A DNA stretch of 57,382 nucleotides, taken from positions 1 to 57,382 of the forward strand of contig SCFE01000083.1 of NCBI GenBank assembly GCA_004352715.1. The letters are read 5' to 3'. Positions 44,916 to 56,999 of the stretch are shown here, piece by piece. Position 1 is the first letter of the stretch. Each line of letters begins with the position of its first letter. Source of the DNA: Hofstenia miamia. Lineage: Eukaryota; Xenacoelomorpha; Acoela. The notes below the pieces were generated by a model. It was not told where the DNA came from. It made no database searches and was given only the letters and a program-made list of their open reading frames with translations. Both the position numbers and the translations under genes were made by a program.

Positions 44916-45793
44916 TTAAAAAATAATTGAAATTAGTTTCCTTCGAATGTAATATAATATAATGTAAGAAATAATAAAACACAACAAAAAATAACATAAT
45001 ATAAGAAAATTACAATATCTTAAGAATTAAATTATATAATTTATAATTGCCCAATTTAGTCTATCTAAAAAAACATAGGAAAAAAATATTATTTTGCTAA
45101 ATGCATCATACCATGCGAATATGCAATAACAGAATGCGAGACAGCAAATAAACAATTCCACTGATTATTAACGTTCCAAACGCATGTTTAGCAAAAACAT
45201 ACTTTGAGAAGAGAATGCAGAGAGGAACTGTGCTACTTACATGATACAGTGCTGAAACAAAGTCAATTCAACATCAGTTTGCTTAATAAACAAGTAATAT
45301 TTATACAATAGATTACAAGGCCCGCAATTGGGATATGCAAAAAGCGGTTAACCAAGATGTATCAGTTCACTACATATGAATTCAATAGCAATAGCAAAGT
45401 AATTGAATTGATAGAATCTAGAAGCAAAAAATATTGTTACATGAAGCACCATAAAAAAGCCCAACATCAGCTCTAATAACATTAGCACAAAAGGACAAGT
45501 AATTATTTCAGAAGTGCTCACACATAAACGAGCAAATTTTGATGACAATCATCATAATCAGTAGCTTTAGTATTGTGGCCAATCAGGTGACGAAATGGAA
45601 AATACACTATCAAATATATTATTTGAAAATATGTCCAGTTATACTGTATTCATAACATTTGGTAAATGATTAGATTGATAATGTATGCAAAGCGAAACAC
45701 AAAACTCTGTGTAGCTATTCTGATGCAGGCCGCAGCGTCTTTTATCAATGTCATGGTTTACTTAAATACTATGTTTACTATATTCCTATATAG
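44916..45793. other. Intergenic, no gene recognised
   Basis: AT-rich; the 66-residue minus frame at 45348-45548 has no family motif. Confidence 0.5.
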
Positions 45794-47084
45794 TAGAGCT
45801 GGACGCCGTTAAAATTTATGTCTGCGGCGGCGCGGGCTCTAAAATTCATCAGCGGCGGCGGCGTGACTGGCTGCTTCAAAATTGTCGTAAAAAATGTTCA
45901 TGCCATAGCTTGTGGCTACATATAACGACCCGAAGTAATAAAAATACATGTAGGTCATAAAATCTATTTTAATAAAGGTGAGTTCATTGTGTGTATGTGT
46001 CCGTTTGTGTGGGAAGCTAGGCCTAATTTTATTTCGAATTCCTATCCAACTTTGTAGAAATATCTCTCGGAAGTGTGATGCGAGTGAGCGATTTTTTAAA
46101 ATTCAGCGAGAACTATGGGAGAGCTAATAAAGGGCCTGGTTTTCACGTTTTGGTATAATGAAAAAACAGCTTAACAACATTCATTTAATAGGTACTACTA
46201 GTCGATAGTACAAAATTTAATGAAATAAACAGATAAACAAACCAACATAAAAAGTTCAGCAAAATAAGAATGCTTAAAGCGAATATAAGGTTTTAATAAA
46301 ATTGTAGTTTTCGTGGATGAACAAAGAGTATTTAAAGGTTGTCGGAGATAACGAGGAGCGTCTGCTAGTGATAATAAGACCTGCTGCCGACCAAACTCTT
46401 TCAGATGCAGCAGCTGTTGCTGGGATACAGAAGACAGCTCTAGCCAACATCGCCAGCCTTGGAAATTGTTGCCGATGTGATCGCCACCAATCGAGAGTGT
46501 GCATTCGTTTTTCCCCATCAGTGATTACCATTGAACAATATCGAGATATCTAATTGTCTAATAACACATTATCGACAGTAGTGGACTTTGTATATTTCTC
46601 AAGGAGTTGCAATTTCCTGTCGGCTGGGTTCATTTTGGTAGACTTGAAGGCCCAGCAACAGGTGGATTTGAAATGCCAATATCAATATCCAAAGTAAGCT
46701 CGAAATCATTGGCAACATAGCTTAAAAAGATGGAAGGACTGGTATATGTGGATGTCAAAAAGTCTTGCAACGAACTGATACTTCGCATGCTGGGATCAAG
46801 AAAAATTAAGATCTTGGCTTACCTCATGTGGTTAAATGACCACTAAAATTTCTTTGAGATTAGCACAAGCCAATAGCATAGCTCATAACCAAATGTCATT
46901 AAGGATTATATAAAATGAATGTTGAATCGAAAATTGTAAATAGCCAATGTTATATATTTTCAATCTAATTGTACTACGAACAATTTGAAAATTTGTTATT
47001 CAAAGCATTATTTCTTGAATTTTTCCACGCCGACCCACGCCGTTTCAAAACTCCGGCGGCTGCGGTGCAGCGCCCACAGCTTTA
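45794..47084 (-). mobile_element. hAT transposon with perfect 8 bp target duplication, internally deleted
   Basis: CTATATAG occurs at 45786-45793 and again at 47085-47092, exactly flanking the element. The left end reads TAGAGCTGGACGCC; the right end read inverted is TAAAGCTGTGGGCGC, an imperfect inverted repeat of the hAT kind. GC-rich CGGCGG words lie subterminally at both ends. Length is 1291 bp, too short for a full transposase; only its C-terminal domain remains (46274-46633). Confidence 0.88.
46274..46633 (-). pseudogene. hAT transposase C-terminus (hATC dimerisation domain)
   Basis: From an ATG at 46633 the frame reads MNPADRKLQLLEKYTKSTTV, one stop, then TLDWWRSHRQQFPRLAMLAR, AVFCIPATAAASERVWSAAG and RRSSLSPTTF to the end at 46274. 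The WW-x-x-H…FP-x-L-x-x-LA, C-I-P-A-T-x-A-x-S-E-R-x-x-S-x-AG and LSP motifs are the hATC domain, here almost intact. The catalytic RNase-H-like core and BED finger are absent, so the protein cannot transpose by itself. Inside the hAT at 45794-47084, on its minus strand. Confidence 0.88.
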
Positions 47085-47704
47085 CTATATAGGTGTCTTG
47101 CATTAGCCCATTTGAATTTACACAAATAAAAATTTAAATTTACTCAGCTTAAGTTAGAAAACGTCAGTGTTTTTTAATTCGTTGCATCAATAATATAATT
47201 TAGTAGAATATCCCGGAATTGTGTAAAAACTGTTTAAAAGTGGAAGATATTAGCGTGATTGAGGGCACATTTAGTACTTACTGAAATTGCAAGCATTCTT
47301 AAAGAAAGATAATAATTGCAAATAATTGCACTGGAATTTTATCAACATTCGTAATAACAAATAATTTAGATACAATTGTTTTGCAACATATGATCCCTTT
47401 ATGAGGGTTGATATAACAAGCAGCTGGTCATTTTTATATGCCTAAAAATCATATAAACCTATCTACCCCTAAAAAATAGATAGAGCTGAAAAATAAGTTG
47501 AGCATTCAGGAAACTAAACTAAATTCAATAATAAGTGTATTGTACAATATATCTTTACACCTTAATGCTCCAAGAATTGACGTATTAGAAACGACTGCCT
47601 AAGACATATCTAGTTGTACACATAAAGTTGCGAACACTTTTTTGCTTTTCTAATTGCTAGTAACATGCAAATAATTGTAGGCATTACAAACCCTAAAAAC
47701 AGAT
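47085..47704. other. Intergenic, E2 gene 3' side
   Basis: No gene seen; likely holds the 3' UTR of the minus-strand E2 gene. Confidence 0.45.
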
Positions 47705-49282
47705 TTAGTTTGCAAATCGATTGATCCAATCTCTAACTTTCTGATTGTGCCGATTCTTGGCATTTATGAATTCAAATGCGATTGAAGAAATGTATGGAAC
47801 CAAGAAATCAGGATCATCTAACAACTCCATAATCTTTTGTGCGACATTGAAAAGAGTATTTGTGGCAGTCCAGTGCTGTCTAGAAAGAAATGATGCTTTT
47901 AAAACACCCTAAATGTATACATCTGACCATTGTAATAAAAAACTTTTTCATATTAAAAAAATTGCAGAACAGTAGTGCATATGTTAAAGTAAGATTTTGA
48001 AACAAGGAACTTCGTGAAATTCTTAAATATCAGGGAATTTGTGAAATTACTATTTGACTTAGTTAACGTCATGAAAAATCTACAATATCTAGACAATCAT
48101 GTAAATACTAGAAAAATCCAAACCATTACCCCAACTCTCTCAAATTACTGATTCTAAGAAGTCCGTAGGTGAAACAGCAATTTCACAAATTCCTGATACC
48201 TTAGGAATTTCACGAAATAGTGGATTACAGCAGTAAGAGTATTTTTTACTGATATTGAATAACGTCAATTTAATTTTGTATGTAGTTTGTGCAGTTTTAT
48301 AGAGCATATTTTATTTAACCTCAAATTATGTGGGGAAATTACCATGAATTTCATTTTCAGATTGAATTAGGCGTTTTGTTGTTGCAAACCAACTAAAATA
48401 TCGCTTCAAACGAACACTAAAATTTTGCACTGACTCTTCCCATGGTGATACATATTTAACAGGCTATGCAATATTTATCTAATCGAAGCTAATGTATATT
48501 AAATCTGATTGCTTTATATAAAAAAATTTAACGTGAAAGTCATTAATATTTATACGTAAACCAATCAATGTAATGCATTCGCCTCTGGAGATAAAGATAG
48601 CATGGCTTGTTGAACGTGTAACGACGTGACTTCAACTTTGATAAAATATTCATGCTCCGAAAAACGGAAAAATATTTGTGAGTAGCCTTCCATTCAATCA
48701 GCGCTACTAATTATTGCCCGAATCCTATATAACTCGATTCAGGAACTGCCTGCTTTCAACTTTGGAACGAATGGAAATTTCATGCTTCTGTTGGATGATA
48801 CCAACAAAATATATTTGCAATGGTATATACTAAGATATATTCAACATATTACCTAATTCTGCAATAACTATCAGTGGAATTGTTTCAATTATAAAATGTT
48901 TTATATTATATTGAATAGCTCTATACACTGTATAAAACTATTTAAAATTTATACATGAAACATTTTAACAGACAAATTGAATTACTAAACTGAAAATTAA
49001 TATAAGACACTGTATAAATTAAAAACATACTTGATGTACATTACAATGATAAACTGGAGTTCGAAAAATTACAGAGGGTGGTTCAAAAGGATATTCTTCT
49101 GTAATATGTATATTCACAAAGAAAGTACCACCAGAGTACATGGAAGTTTTGGGAGGAACCAGAACCGCCAGCCAATTGTAAATGTTCTTTCCTTTAGGAG
49201 CCAGCCAGATTCCATTCCCTCCACAAGATGATAAAAACTCTTCCGAAGACACTGTAGCCAACTCGCGATGCAAACGTTCCGT
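47705..49282 (-). CDS. Divergent ubiquitin-conjugating-type E2 enzyme, three visible exons
   Basis: UBC-fold protein spread over exons 49031-49282 (252 nt), 48149-48199 (51 nt) and 47705-47875 (171 nt), all phase 0 with AG/GT borders: donor GTATGT at 49030, acceptor AAG at 48200, donor GTAATT at 48148, acceptor ACAG at 47876. Exon 1 shows ERLHRELA, KGKNIYNW, SGGTFFVNI, EEYPFEPPSVIF and VYHCN (HPN as HCN, as in UBE2E). The middle exon supplies the catalytic Cys in VSGIC; from Asn of HCN to Cys is eight residues, as in UBE2E and UBE2F. The last exon reads HWTATNTLFNVAQKI, LLDDPDF and the DWINRFAN end. Cys to Trp is 15 positions against 9 in UBE2D/E, a 6-residue loop. The first few residues are in an unfound upstream exon. 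Confidence 0.8.
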
Positions 49283-50565
49283 CTATTTAAAATTTATTAA
49301 TATTAAAATTTAAGAAGAATCATACTGAAAAAGAGTTCATTGACATCGTCAACTAAAAGGATAGACAAAAATAGTTAAAGTGAAGTCAACTATTTACATA
49401 GTAATCTCACAATAAGAAAAGTAGTTTCATGAAACAAAAAACTTTTGAATAAAACGTTCAAATTTTCATTGCTGATAGCTAATCATTAATACTGTTGCAA
49501 AAAATATTTTTTCTTAAGCAATTGAAAAACTATAGAACTGTACACTCGCTATATCTCTGAAACTCTTTATTGTATGTGGTAAAACTGAAATTTAATGTAT
49601 TTTTTACCAAATATCCCAAAAAATTCGGAGAATTTTAACCCGATTTGAAGCCTGAATGTGAACTAACCATCATGAAACTATAATTCTAAATATTGTGAAA
49701 GTAACATTTACGAAATATTTACAATTGTTGAATATAATGCATATCGTCATATAAACAATCAACCACTTTTAAAAAATAATTTTGTATATTAATATATAAA
49801 TATAGGGACACAAATCCAGGTTTTTATTTCATTAAAATTGGTCATTCCATCGTAATAATCAATCAATATGATTGGCTACATCTCTCAGACCATTGCAAAA
49901 GGCTAAGCCATTTCAGTTTTTTGCAACATAAATTCATTCAAAATATTGGAAATACCCTTACAGCTTACGGAGCAGTGCAAAAATTATGTAAATAATATTG
50001 AAGCATGTGGTAGAAGTTATTCGCAATACATACAAGTACCATTTCATCTCTGGAAAAAATAAAACAACTATGAAGGCAACATCGCTATCGTTGTGATTGG
50101 AAAAAGATGGACTTGACTATGGGGAAAATGGCCGACATTCCGGCACACTCGTAGATTACGCCTTAACAATTTTTGACTTAATTGATTTCCTCCACCTTCT
50201 ATTAAACTTTTGATTATTACTCAAAAAGTTGTGGAGCATTCTTAATGAGATTTGGGGGTTTTCTAACTTATTGGGATTCAAAACCCTCTAAGAAAAAATT
50301 TCTTACATCTCTAATTTTATGCATGTATTGTTTTTTTAACAGGAGTATATCTTCAAAATTTTTGTAAATATTTTATTATTGTTAATGTGAAAAAATTGAG
50401 TAAAATAAGCAAGAAAATTGTATTTGATAAGTTAAAAATAAATTCTAATTAATTTTAAAAAAATTGAGATGCATCACATTTCGTTAGATTAAAAATTAAT
50501 ATGAATTAATTAATAAATTAATATGCACAAAAGTTTGCGCAAATTTTTAATATTATATTCCACTC

Positions 50566-50602
<37 letters not shown>

Positions 50603-50915
50603 GAGTATATATANNNNNNNNNNNNNNNNNNAACCCTCTAAGAAAAAATTTCTTACATCTCTAATTTTATGCATGTATTGTTTTTTTAACAGGAGTATAT
50701 CTTCAAAATTTTTGTAAATATTTTATTATTGTTAATGTGAAAAAATTGAGTAAAATAAGCAAGAAAATTGTATTTGATAAGTTAAAAATAAATTCTAATT
50801 AATTTTAAAAAAATTGAGATGCATCACATTTCGTTAGATTAAAAATTAATATGAATTAATTAATAAATTAATATGCACAAAAGTTTGCGCAAATTTTTAA
50901 TATTATATTCCACTC

Positions 50916-50954
<39 letters not shown>

Positions 50955-51598
50955 GAGTATATATATGTATATATATGCATATATATATGTATATATATAT
51001 ATATATATATATAATTATTATTATTCTAGAAAATCTCACATGGTGATGCAAAGAGCTCATATTGCATAACGCAAATTTCAAACAATTATAACTGTTTCTA
51101 GCAAAACACAATTTTGCTATTATATATATACATATATAATTCTTTGCATAACTTTATTCATTTTCTCATTTTCAGTGAAATCAAATTGTGAACGTCATTT
51201 TTTGTTTAGTTAGAATATTTTTGTATGATAGCGAAAATATGTAAAATCATTATGGTTTAAATTTAACCTCACTTAGCATTGAATAATAAATATTTCCCGC
51301 TAAAACTAAACATAATTACTCTAGTAGGATGTGTCAAGCTTCTTAAGTTACATTTGCGTTTGTATGTACTTGCAACTGAAAATCTTTCAAATACATTTTG
51401 AATGCCTTTGAAATTTTAGAAAATACAAAGGCTTCTATATGTTTGTTTCATAAATTTTCAAGTGTAAATCCGGTAGATTGTATTTCCTTTATTGTAAGCA
51501 AATTTCGTAAAATTTGAAAAACAAAATTACACAATCAAAAACAAAATAACTCAATTTATAGCTAAAATTAATGAGACATTTTAAAGAGATAAATTTAA
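49283..51598. other. Intergenic; E2 5' end probably here, with a duplicated block at a gap
   Basis: No ATG exon for the E2 could be fixed. Bases 50282-50613 are repeated exactly at 50632-50963 across an 18 N gap (50614-50631). (TA)n tracts at about 50571-50601 and 50921-51014 are the cause of the assembly break. No other gene seen. Confidence 0.6.
50282..50963. repeat. 332 bp block present twice around an N run
   Basis: 50282-50613 and 50632-50963 appear identical, including the (TA)n tract and its ACGAGTATATATA end. Two overlapping contig ends that were not merged is the simplest reading. Confidence 0.9.
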
Positions 51599-52717
51599 CC
51601 CTAAACGCACGGAGGTATGAAATGTCAATAACGCATTAAGGTGTGGGGGGGGGGGCGATTCGTCCATCTTTTTTAATTCAAAACTATTAAACATAATGTA
51701 ATGAGCTTTGGCACAGTGAAAGATAGACCTTTGAACACATCTTTGACAATTTTCAAAAAAAATATCCATTGGTTGCGATTTTATATACAAATTAAGTTGT
51801 GACGTCAGTAATTTTTGGAAAAATAAAGGTGAAAAAGAACCTAAATAAAAGGAGTATAAAAATTGAAGGTGGCAGTTTATTTACCTCATATTCCTTCTAG
51901 TTATTGTAAAAGACTTACTCTAACAGGAAATTTAAAAAAAATACAGTCAGTCAGTATTACGTAATCAGCCATTTTCAAAATTTTGAATAAACTGACATTT
52001 CTAAAAATGAATGAATAAATTAGAAATAAAGTCAATGAATAATGTTTAATTTGTTTCAAAAATCAAATACGTAACATGATAATATATAAAGGTTACTTTC
52101 AAGGTCAAAGGTGAAAATTTCACAGGCCACAAACCAATTTTCAGTCGGAGTTCAGCATCAATGTCCTACTAAATGAAGCCACTTTTTATATGGTATGCAA
52201 TCAAATTTAGTCGTCATTATCTTACTGCATTCAAAATATAGCACCAAATTAAAATTTCACATTTTTCGTATTTTAAGCTTGACACCTGATTTTCACCACA
52301 GAAAAACCCTTGTTTTACAAGATAAACTATTTTTTGCGAATATTTTATTACTACCATGGACGCAGTGACAAAAAATCAATAAAAACTGATCGTAATTCTA
52401 AAGTACATGCCCCTGTAAAAAATGTTTTCACCCTAACAATTTTTTTGACCAGCCCGACCCTTAACAATGACTAAATCAATTTAATTGTATAAATATTTAT
52501 TTATATATAAATATTGATATCTATCCAAATATTGAATATTTTAGATGCATGTTGCACCAAAAAACTTTTGAAATAATTCCACTTTAACTTTATCTTGTTC
52601 CCAGATAGTTTTTTTTGGAAAAGTCAGAAAAAATCCACTGAAAAAATTAATTTCAAGCAAAGTTATGGAAAAAAACGACAACGGAGGGGCGAATTGTACC
52701 ACTCTGTGCCTTTAGGG
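51599..52717. mobile_element. piggyBac-like MITE (TTAA flanks)
   Basis: TTAA at 51595-51598 and 52718-52721 bound a 1119 bp non-coding segment. Left CCCTAAACGCACGGAG and right, read inverted, CCCTAAAGGCACAGAG match at 14 of 16 positions. A G-run (51643-51655) and GGGGCGA words lie just inside both ends. A CCC terminus with TTAA target is the piggyBac pattern. A further TTAACCCTATTCGC end (inverted) at 52891-52904 suggests a second, older relative beside it. Confidence 0.8.
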
Positions 52718-53097
52718 TTAATTATTATTCTAATTGCAATATTGTAGCTTTCTTAAGAATAAAATTTTCTGAACTTTTAGATTTTCATAGAATTTAGTTT
52801 CAACCTTGCTTATCAAAAAAAACAAGTAATTTTCTTGAAATTTCCAAGCGGCCGCACGCTAGTAAATTTCCGGTCGATTTCATATCTAGAGCGAATAGGG
52901 TTAACATTCAACAAGAATCATATTGGTAAGTAGAAAATATGTTCAAATGGAAAAAAAATTTAAAAAATCATATAAAAATATTAAAGAAGACTAATTGAAT
53001 ATACCATACTACTAAGTTACTAAACTTATAAATTGCACATTATTTATGACTATAAAATATATATTTAGAAAATATAAAAAATACAGCAAATTTAACA

Positions 53098-53834
53098 TTA
53101 TAGTTGCTTCGCTAATTCGCTAAAAAATTTGTGCAAAGGAAACCCAATAATATTTGAATAATCACCAAGAACACTTTCAATGAAGACGCCTCCTATTGTT
53201 TGAATGCCATAACCACCAGCTTTATCGAAGGGTTCACCAGTGGAAACATAAAAATCAATATCTTCATCAGTCATTACCGACATTTGAATCTGTGAGGTTT
53301 CGGTGAAATTAAAACGCTCGAAGCATTCATTTTTCTTGAGATAAAAGACTACTGAAGTAATAACTGAATGTTTTGTACCCGAGAGTGTTCGAAGCATTAT
53401 CTGAAGATAATTACAAATTCAGTGAAATAAAAATGTTTAAAATGTGAGGTAGAAATTATTTAATTTTATATTTAAAATAGGACAATATAAAAAGGATTAC
53501 AATTTGTAATTATGTGAAATACTTTTGCTTTTTCTGGAGTTGTTGGTTTTTCGAAAATTGAATTATTGAAAACAACGATTGTATCTGCACAAACAATTAT
53601 ATCTGCATCTTGATTTGCCAGTAAAACTTGTTTGTAGACATCTTCCGCTTTATACAAAGAAGTGTTCGTTACATATTCCAAAGGTGAATATTTTTCTTTT
53701 GGTAAATTTTCTTCAAAATTGGATTTTATTACTGTAGGATTGACACCAATATTTTGAAAAAGGTTAAGCCGCCGTGGTGAACTGCTGCCAAGAATTACAC
53801 GCGATTTTTGAATAAAATTTAAGGCTGAGTGCAT
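53098..53834 (-). CDS. Maf/ASMTL-type nucleoside triphosphate pyrophosphatase, two exons
   Basis: A house-cleaning enzyme family that hydrolyses non-canonical or specific NTPs to NMP and pyrophosphate; in animals also found as the N-terminal part of ASMTL. Exon 1 is 53523-53834 (ATG at 53834), intron 53401-53522 (122 bp; donor GTATTT, acceptor ATCTTCAG), exon 2 53098-53400. The joined protein is 204 residues, normal for Maf. Motifs: LGSSSPRRLNLF near the N-terminus, IVCADTIVVFNNSIFEKP, then across the junction EKAK plus IMLRTLSGTKHSVITSV, then DIDFYVSTGEPFDKAGGYGI and the final NIIGFPLHKFF. All catalytic blocks are kept. No methyltransferase domain of ASMTL is visible next to it. Confidence 0.92.
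53401..53522 (-). other. Intron of the Maf-type gene
   Basis: 122 bp, GT…AG, phase 0, AT-rich. It shows that short introns occur in this genome. Confidence 0.85.
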
Positions 53835-55154
53835 TACCTATAAATAAATATAAAAATGATAATTAAAATTATGATTATCATAATATATTGGGTGCAAGTA
53901 AAAAAATTATTACATTAGCACACGCTAAATTTAGTTATTTTGTTAACGATTTTCATATAAAAGTTCATTACAAAATAATCAAGGTTTCATGTTTTAGCAT
54001 TACCGTTTAACAAAACAATAACCATGATTAAATATAATTCGTTCATCAATGCAGGAAGAAAATGATTTGTATCTAGAAGTTCAATTGGATCTTGTCAAAA
54101 AGTTGCCATTAAACGGCTTTCATTTATATGCCCTAGAATATGTAGACATTCAACTCTTGATCTTCTCTTCCATTTTCAATTACGTTCTCAATTAAACTAC
54201 AAATAATTGTATGAAAAACTATGTTATCAATGACAACTTAACAGAATAATATTTTCTATAAATATTCATCGACAAAAGAATGATCATTTTCAACTAAAGC
54301 AAATCAATTCCCTGTTAGTCATGACAGTAAATTATATATAATTTGTCACAATTTCCGGACGGCAAAAATCTGAAAGCATGGCTTTGCTGCAATTCGCGGA
54401 GTCTAATTTCATAATCGAGAAGCAATATTCGGACATTGAAACATCTCACATTTACTAAATTATGACAATATTTTGTCAAAGAAGATGCTAAGAATGACAA
54501 TCATTGCTATTATAGAAGACGAGGTTGCATAAATTGTCAACTCGAGTAGTTCCATTTTAAGGATGATCAGACATTTCATTTCACTATAGCATTTTTTAAA
54601 TGTAGCGCAACGATACTGAAACTCAACGACTGAAATTTCTGCATTAACTAGCTTGAATAGTCCTCGTTTTACCAATGATACTATAAACAAGTAAACATTG
54701 AACAAGGCGATATATACCAGTTAAGAGTACCTAACTGATTCATTAAATCAAAGAAATTGATATAACGACGAAATTCTGAGATACAGAATGAATGAATTAC
54801 CTGATCCTTCAACGAACATTATTTACTGGTTCTTAGCCGTTTCTGAAGAATAGATTAAATTTTTGATTCACAAATTTCAAGGATACTTAACATTGAGCTA
54901 AGAAATATTTTGCACAAAACTTCAATGTTAATAACTATTAAGCAGAATTTTTTTGTCAGTAAACATTCATATTTTTCAAATAACAGTAATAAACTTTAAA
55001 AACAAATTCCAGTCTTTTATAACATAATTCAATAAATGTTAGAGTGAATAGCGATATTTGATACTACATTTTAGACTATTTAAATTCAAATAGCAATAAA
55101 TATTCAAACTAGAAAACATACACTTTAAATACAAAATAGTCAATAGTAACAGTA
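53835..55154. other. Intergenic, no gene recognised
   Basis: Minus-strand frames at 54315-54705 overlap in two phases and contain a hydrophobic run (TIYATSSSIIAMIVILSIFF). They start at non-ATG codons or lack context, and I recognise no family. Could be an exon of an unknown membrane protein or chance. Confidence 0.45.
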
Positions 55155-55565
55155 TTATTTGTCATAGCTGATCAAACTGTGCATTTGATCCAAAATACTT
55201 TGCAATTCTACTTCTTCAAACCGTGACTCTAAACTCGGTAATAGCGCATTGGCTTCTTCGGCTGTTTCTGGACACAAATTTGCAAGAGATGCAACTTCAA
55301 ACTTATGGAGTCTCTTCTTCATTAAATGACTTCGCACTGCAGTTATAGTTTCATGCTTATTAAATTTACTGAATTTCTCAGTATATGTCAGTGTTTTTGT
55401 GAAAACTTCATTGGGTTCTTGAAATTCATCGGCTCGTTCATTTTGCTCTTGGCGATGCTTTAGTAAAAGAAACACTTCTGAAATTAAAAGAGTTTCAGCT
55501 TGATCGAAATCTTTTGGAAATTGTAATTCGGACGCGTCCTCTTCAACCTGGTTAATTGTTGACAT
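55155..55565 (-). CDS. POLR2D: RNA polymerase II subunit RPB4
   Basis: 136-residue protein that pairs with RPB7 in the Pol II stalk (initiation, RNA export and decay coupling). The sequence follows the RPB4 pattern end to end: [35 protein letters not shown], the [20 protein letters not shown] block, [40 protein letters not shown] and a short C-terminus. The ATG at 55565 gives a protein close to human length (142). The open frame extends 14 codons upstream without ATG, and a TTTAAATTTAG just before could be a 3' splice site of a 5' UTR intron. Coding region uninterrupted. Confidence 0.97.
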   Translation of the reverse strand: MSTINQVEEDASELQFPKDFDQAETLLISEVFLLLKHRQEQNERADEFQEPNEVFTKTLTYTEKFSKFNKHETITAVRSHLMKKRLHKFEVASLANLCPETAEEANALLPSLESRFEEVELQSILDQMHSLISYDK

Positions 55566-56120
55566 ATGATCTAAATTTAACAGAAATACATAACTCCTTT
55601 CATTCAATTGAAAAACTTATTTTACTAGAGATATACTCAATAACATGCATTATGAATTGGGAAATTTAGTGAGCAACCCTACAATGTATTGTTTAATTGA
55701 TAAAAGGATATCAAAATTTTTATGTGCCAATTGGCAATACCATGTCATGGTTAGTTCAGTTGTTTTTTCTCAAACTGTCATTGAATGAAATTGAATTGAC
55801 AATTTATGTCAATTTGCACTCAAATAAGGCCAAAATTACGAAAATATTGCAAATATAAAAAAATTATACTAACATTTTGTATTGTAATGTTTTTTTTTAA
55901 CTCCTACAATATTAATGCATTTATCCTATAATGCATTGCTTGATAAATTAAATGATTTTAGACATCACTATGCTTATCTTAAAGTTTAACAGAATATTAA
56001 TAATTCCTATTATCTCCCTTGATGACACTATACCAATATGTTACATTAGATTTTGATATCTGAAAGCTATCTTATGAAAATTATTCATGCACTACTTCAT
56101 GGTATTAATTCAAGTTAAGT
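55566..56120. other. Intergenic, no gene recognised
   Basis: AT-rich promoter side of RPB4; nothing specific recognised. Confidence 0.5.
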
Positions 56121-56972
56121 GCGTTCAGAAAGTTTCTACAGTGAAAATTCATTTTATGTAAACAGTTGAATGCCCCCATCATTGGCGATGATTAATTCAT
56201 TATTATGCGAAAGCAAATCGTTGATTATCCTGCCAATCCAGCTAGTAATTATTACTCATAGCTGTACGTGAGTCTCTACAGTATCGCATTAGTTAGTTTT
56301 GGTCAGTTTAGCAATGCATATTGAAGAGCGTACCAGGCTAAGTGACATGGTTTTCGAGCAAATGACAAGTATATAAGAAATATCCAGCAAAAATTCTATA
56401 AACTTTTCCCCTCAAGTAAAATGTCTCATCGAGATACAATTCGCGATCTCATTAGCAAATTTCGAAGAATAGAATCTGTTGCGGATGAAGAGAGCACTAG
56501 CCGTCCCAGCGTCCTTACTGAAGTGAAAATTGAATCAAATTTCAGATGTGATGCCACAAAACCTAGGAAATTGGCATTTGGCCAAAAAAACACAAATTGG
56601 AGTGGCAACTGCCACTAAGAGTGAAATAAAATTGTTTCCATACATGAGTAGAGAAAGTCCTATTGCCAGAGTTCAAAGCATTTATTGCCCATTATGGGGA
56701 AGAATTACTTGACAGAAATTTTTACAGATGAGGCATGGTTTCACTTATCAGGCTCAGCCCATTCTCAAAACAGCAGTTTGTGGGCTTCAGATAACCCACA
56801 TATCGTTCACGAAACGTCATTACATAACCTGAAAAAATGTCCCATTTTTTAGAGAACACAATAAATCTCGAAAGCTATCGTGACGTCTTCATTCATTGCA
56901 TAACTTGCCAAAAATGAAAAGCGTTATGGGTACTTCCGGCAAGAGGGAGCAACAGCTCACACTGCCGATGCG
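56121..56972 (+). pseudogene. Tc1/mariner-type transposase, decayed and interrupted
   Basis: GTGCGTTCAGAAAGTTTC at 56119 may be the left terminus. From the ATG at 56421 the frame reads SHRDTIRDLISKFRRIESVA and SRPSVLTEVKI, the helix-turn-helix end and RPS(x)LT linker of ITm transposases. After frameshifts come FTDEAWFHLSGSAHSQNSSL (first catalytic Asp), WASDNPHIVHE, and YFRQEGATAHTADA near 56930-56970. There the family has DGA-x-AH: here the Asp is Glu. The sequence stops abruptly at the (AAT)n tract, where another element is inserted; the third catalytic residue is not seen. Confidence 0.8.
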
Positions 56973-56999
56973 AATAATAATAATAATAATAATAATAAT
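56973..56999. repeat. (AAT)n tail of an inserted non-LTR element
   Basis: About nine AAT units; on the minus strand an (ATT)n tail following AATAAAGTCATTG, as expected for the 3' end of the LINE on the right. Confidence 0.85.

Noticed and set aside
46317-46553. 78-residue plus frame
   Set aside because: Antisense of the hATC domain on the minus strand.
54315-54705. Two overlapping minus frames with a hydrophobic stretch as a membrane protein gene
   Set aside because: No recognisable domain, no clear start or splice structure.
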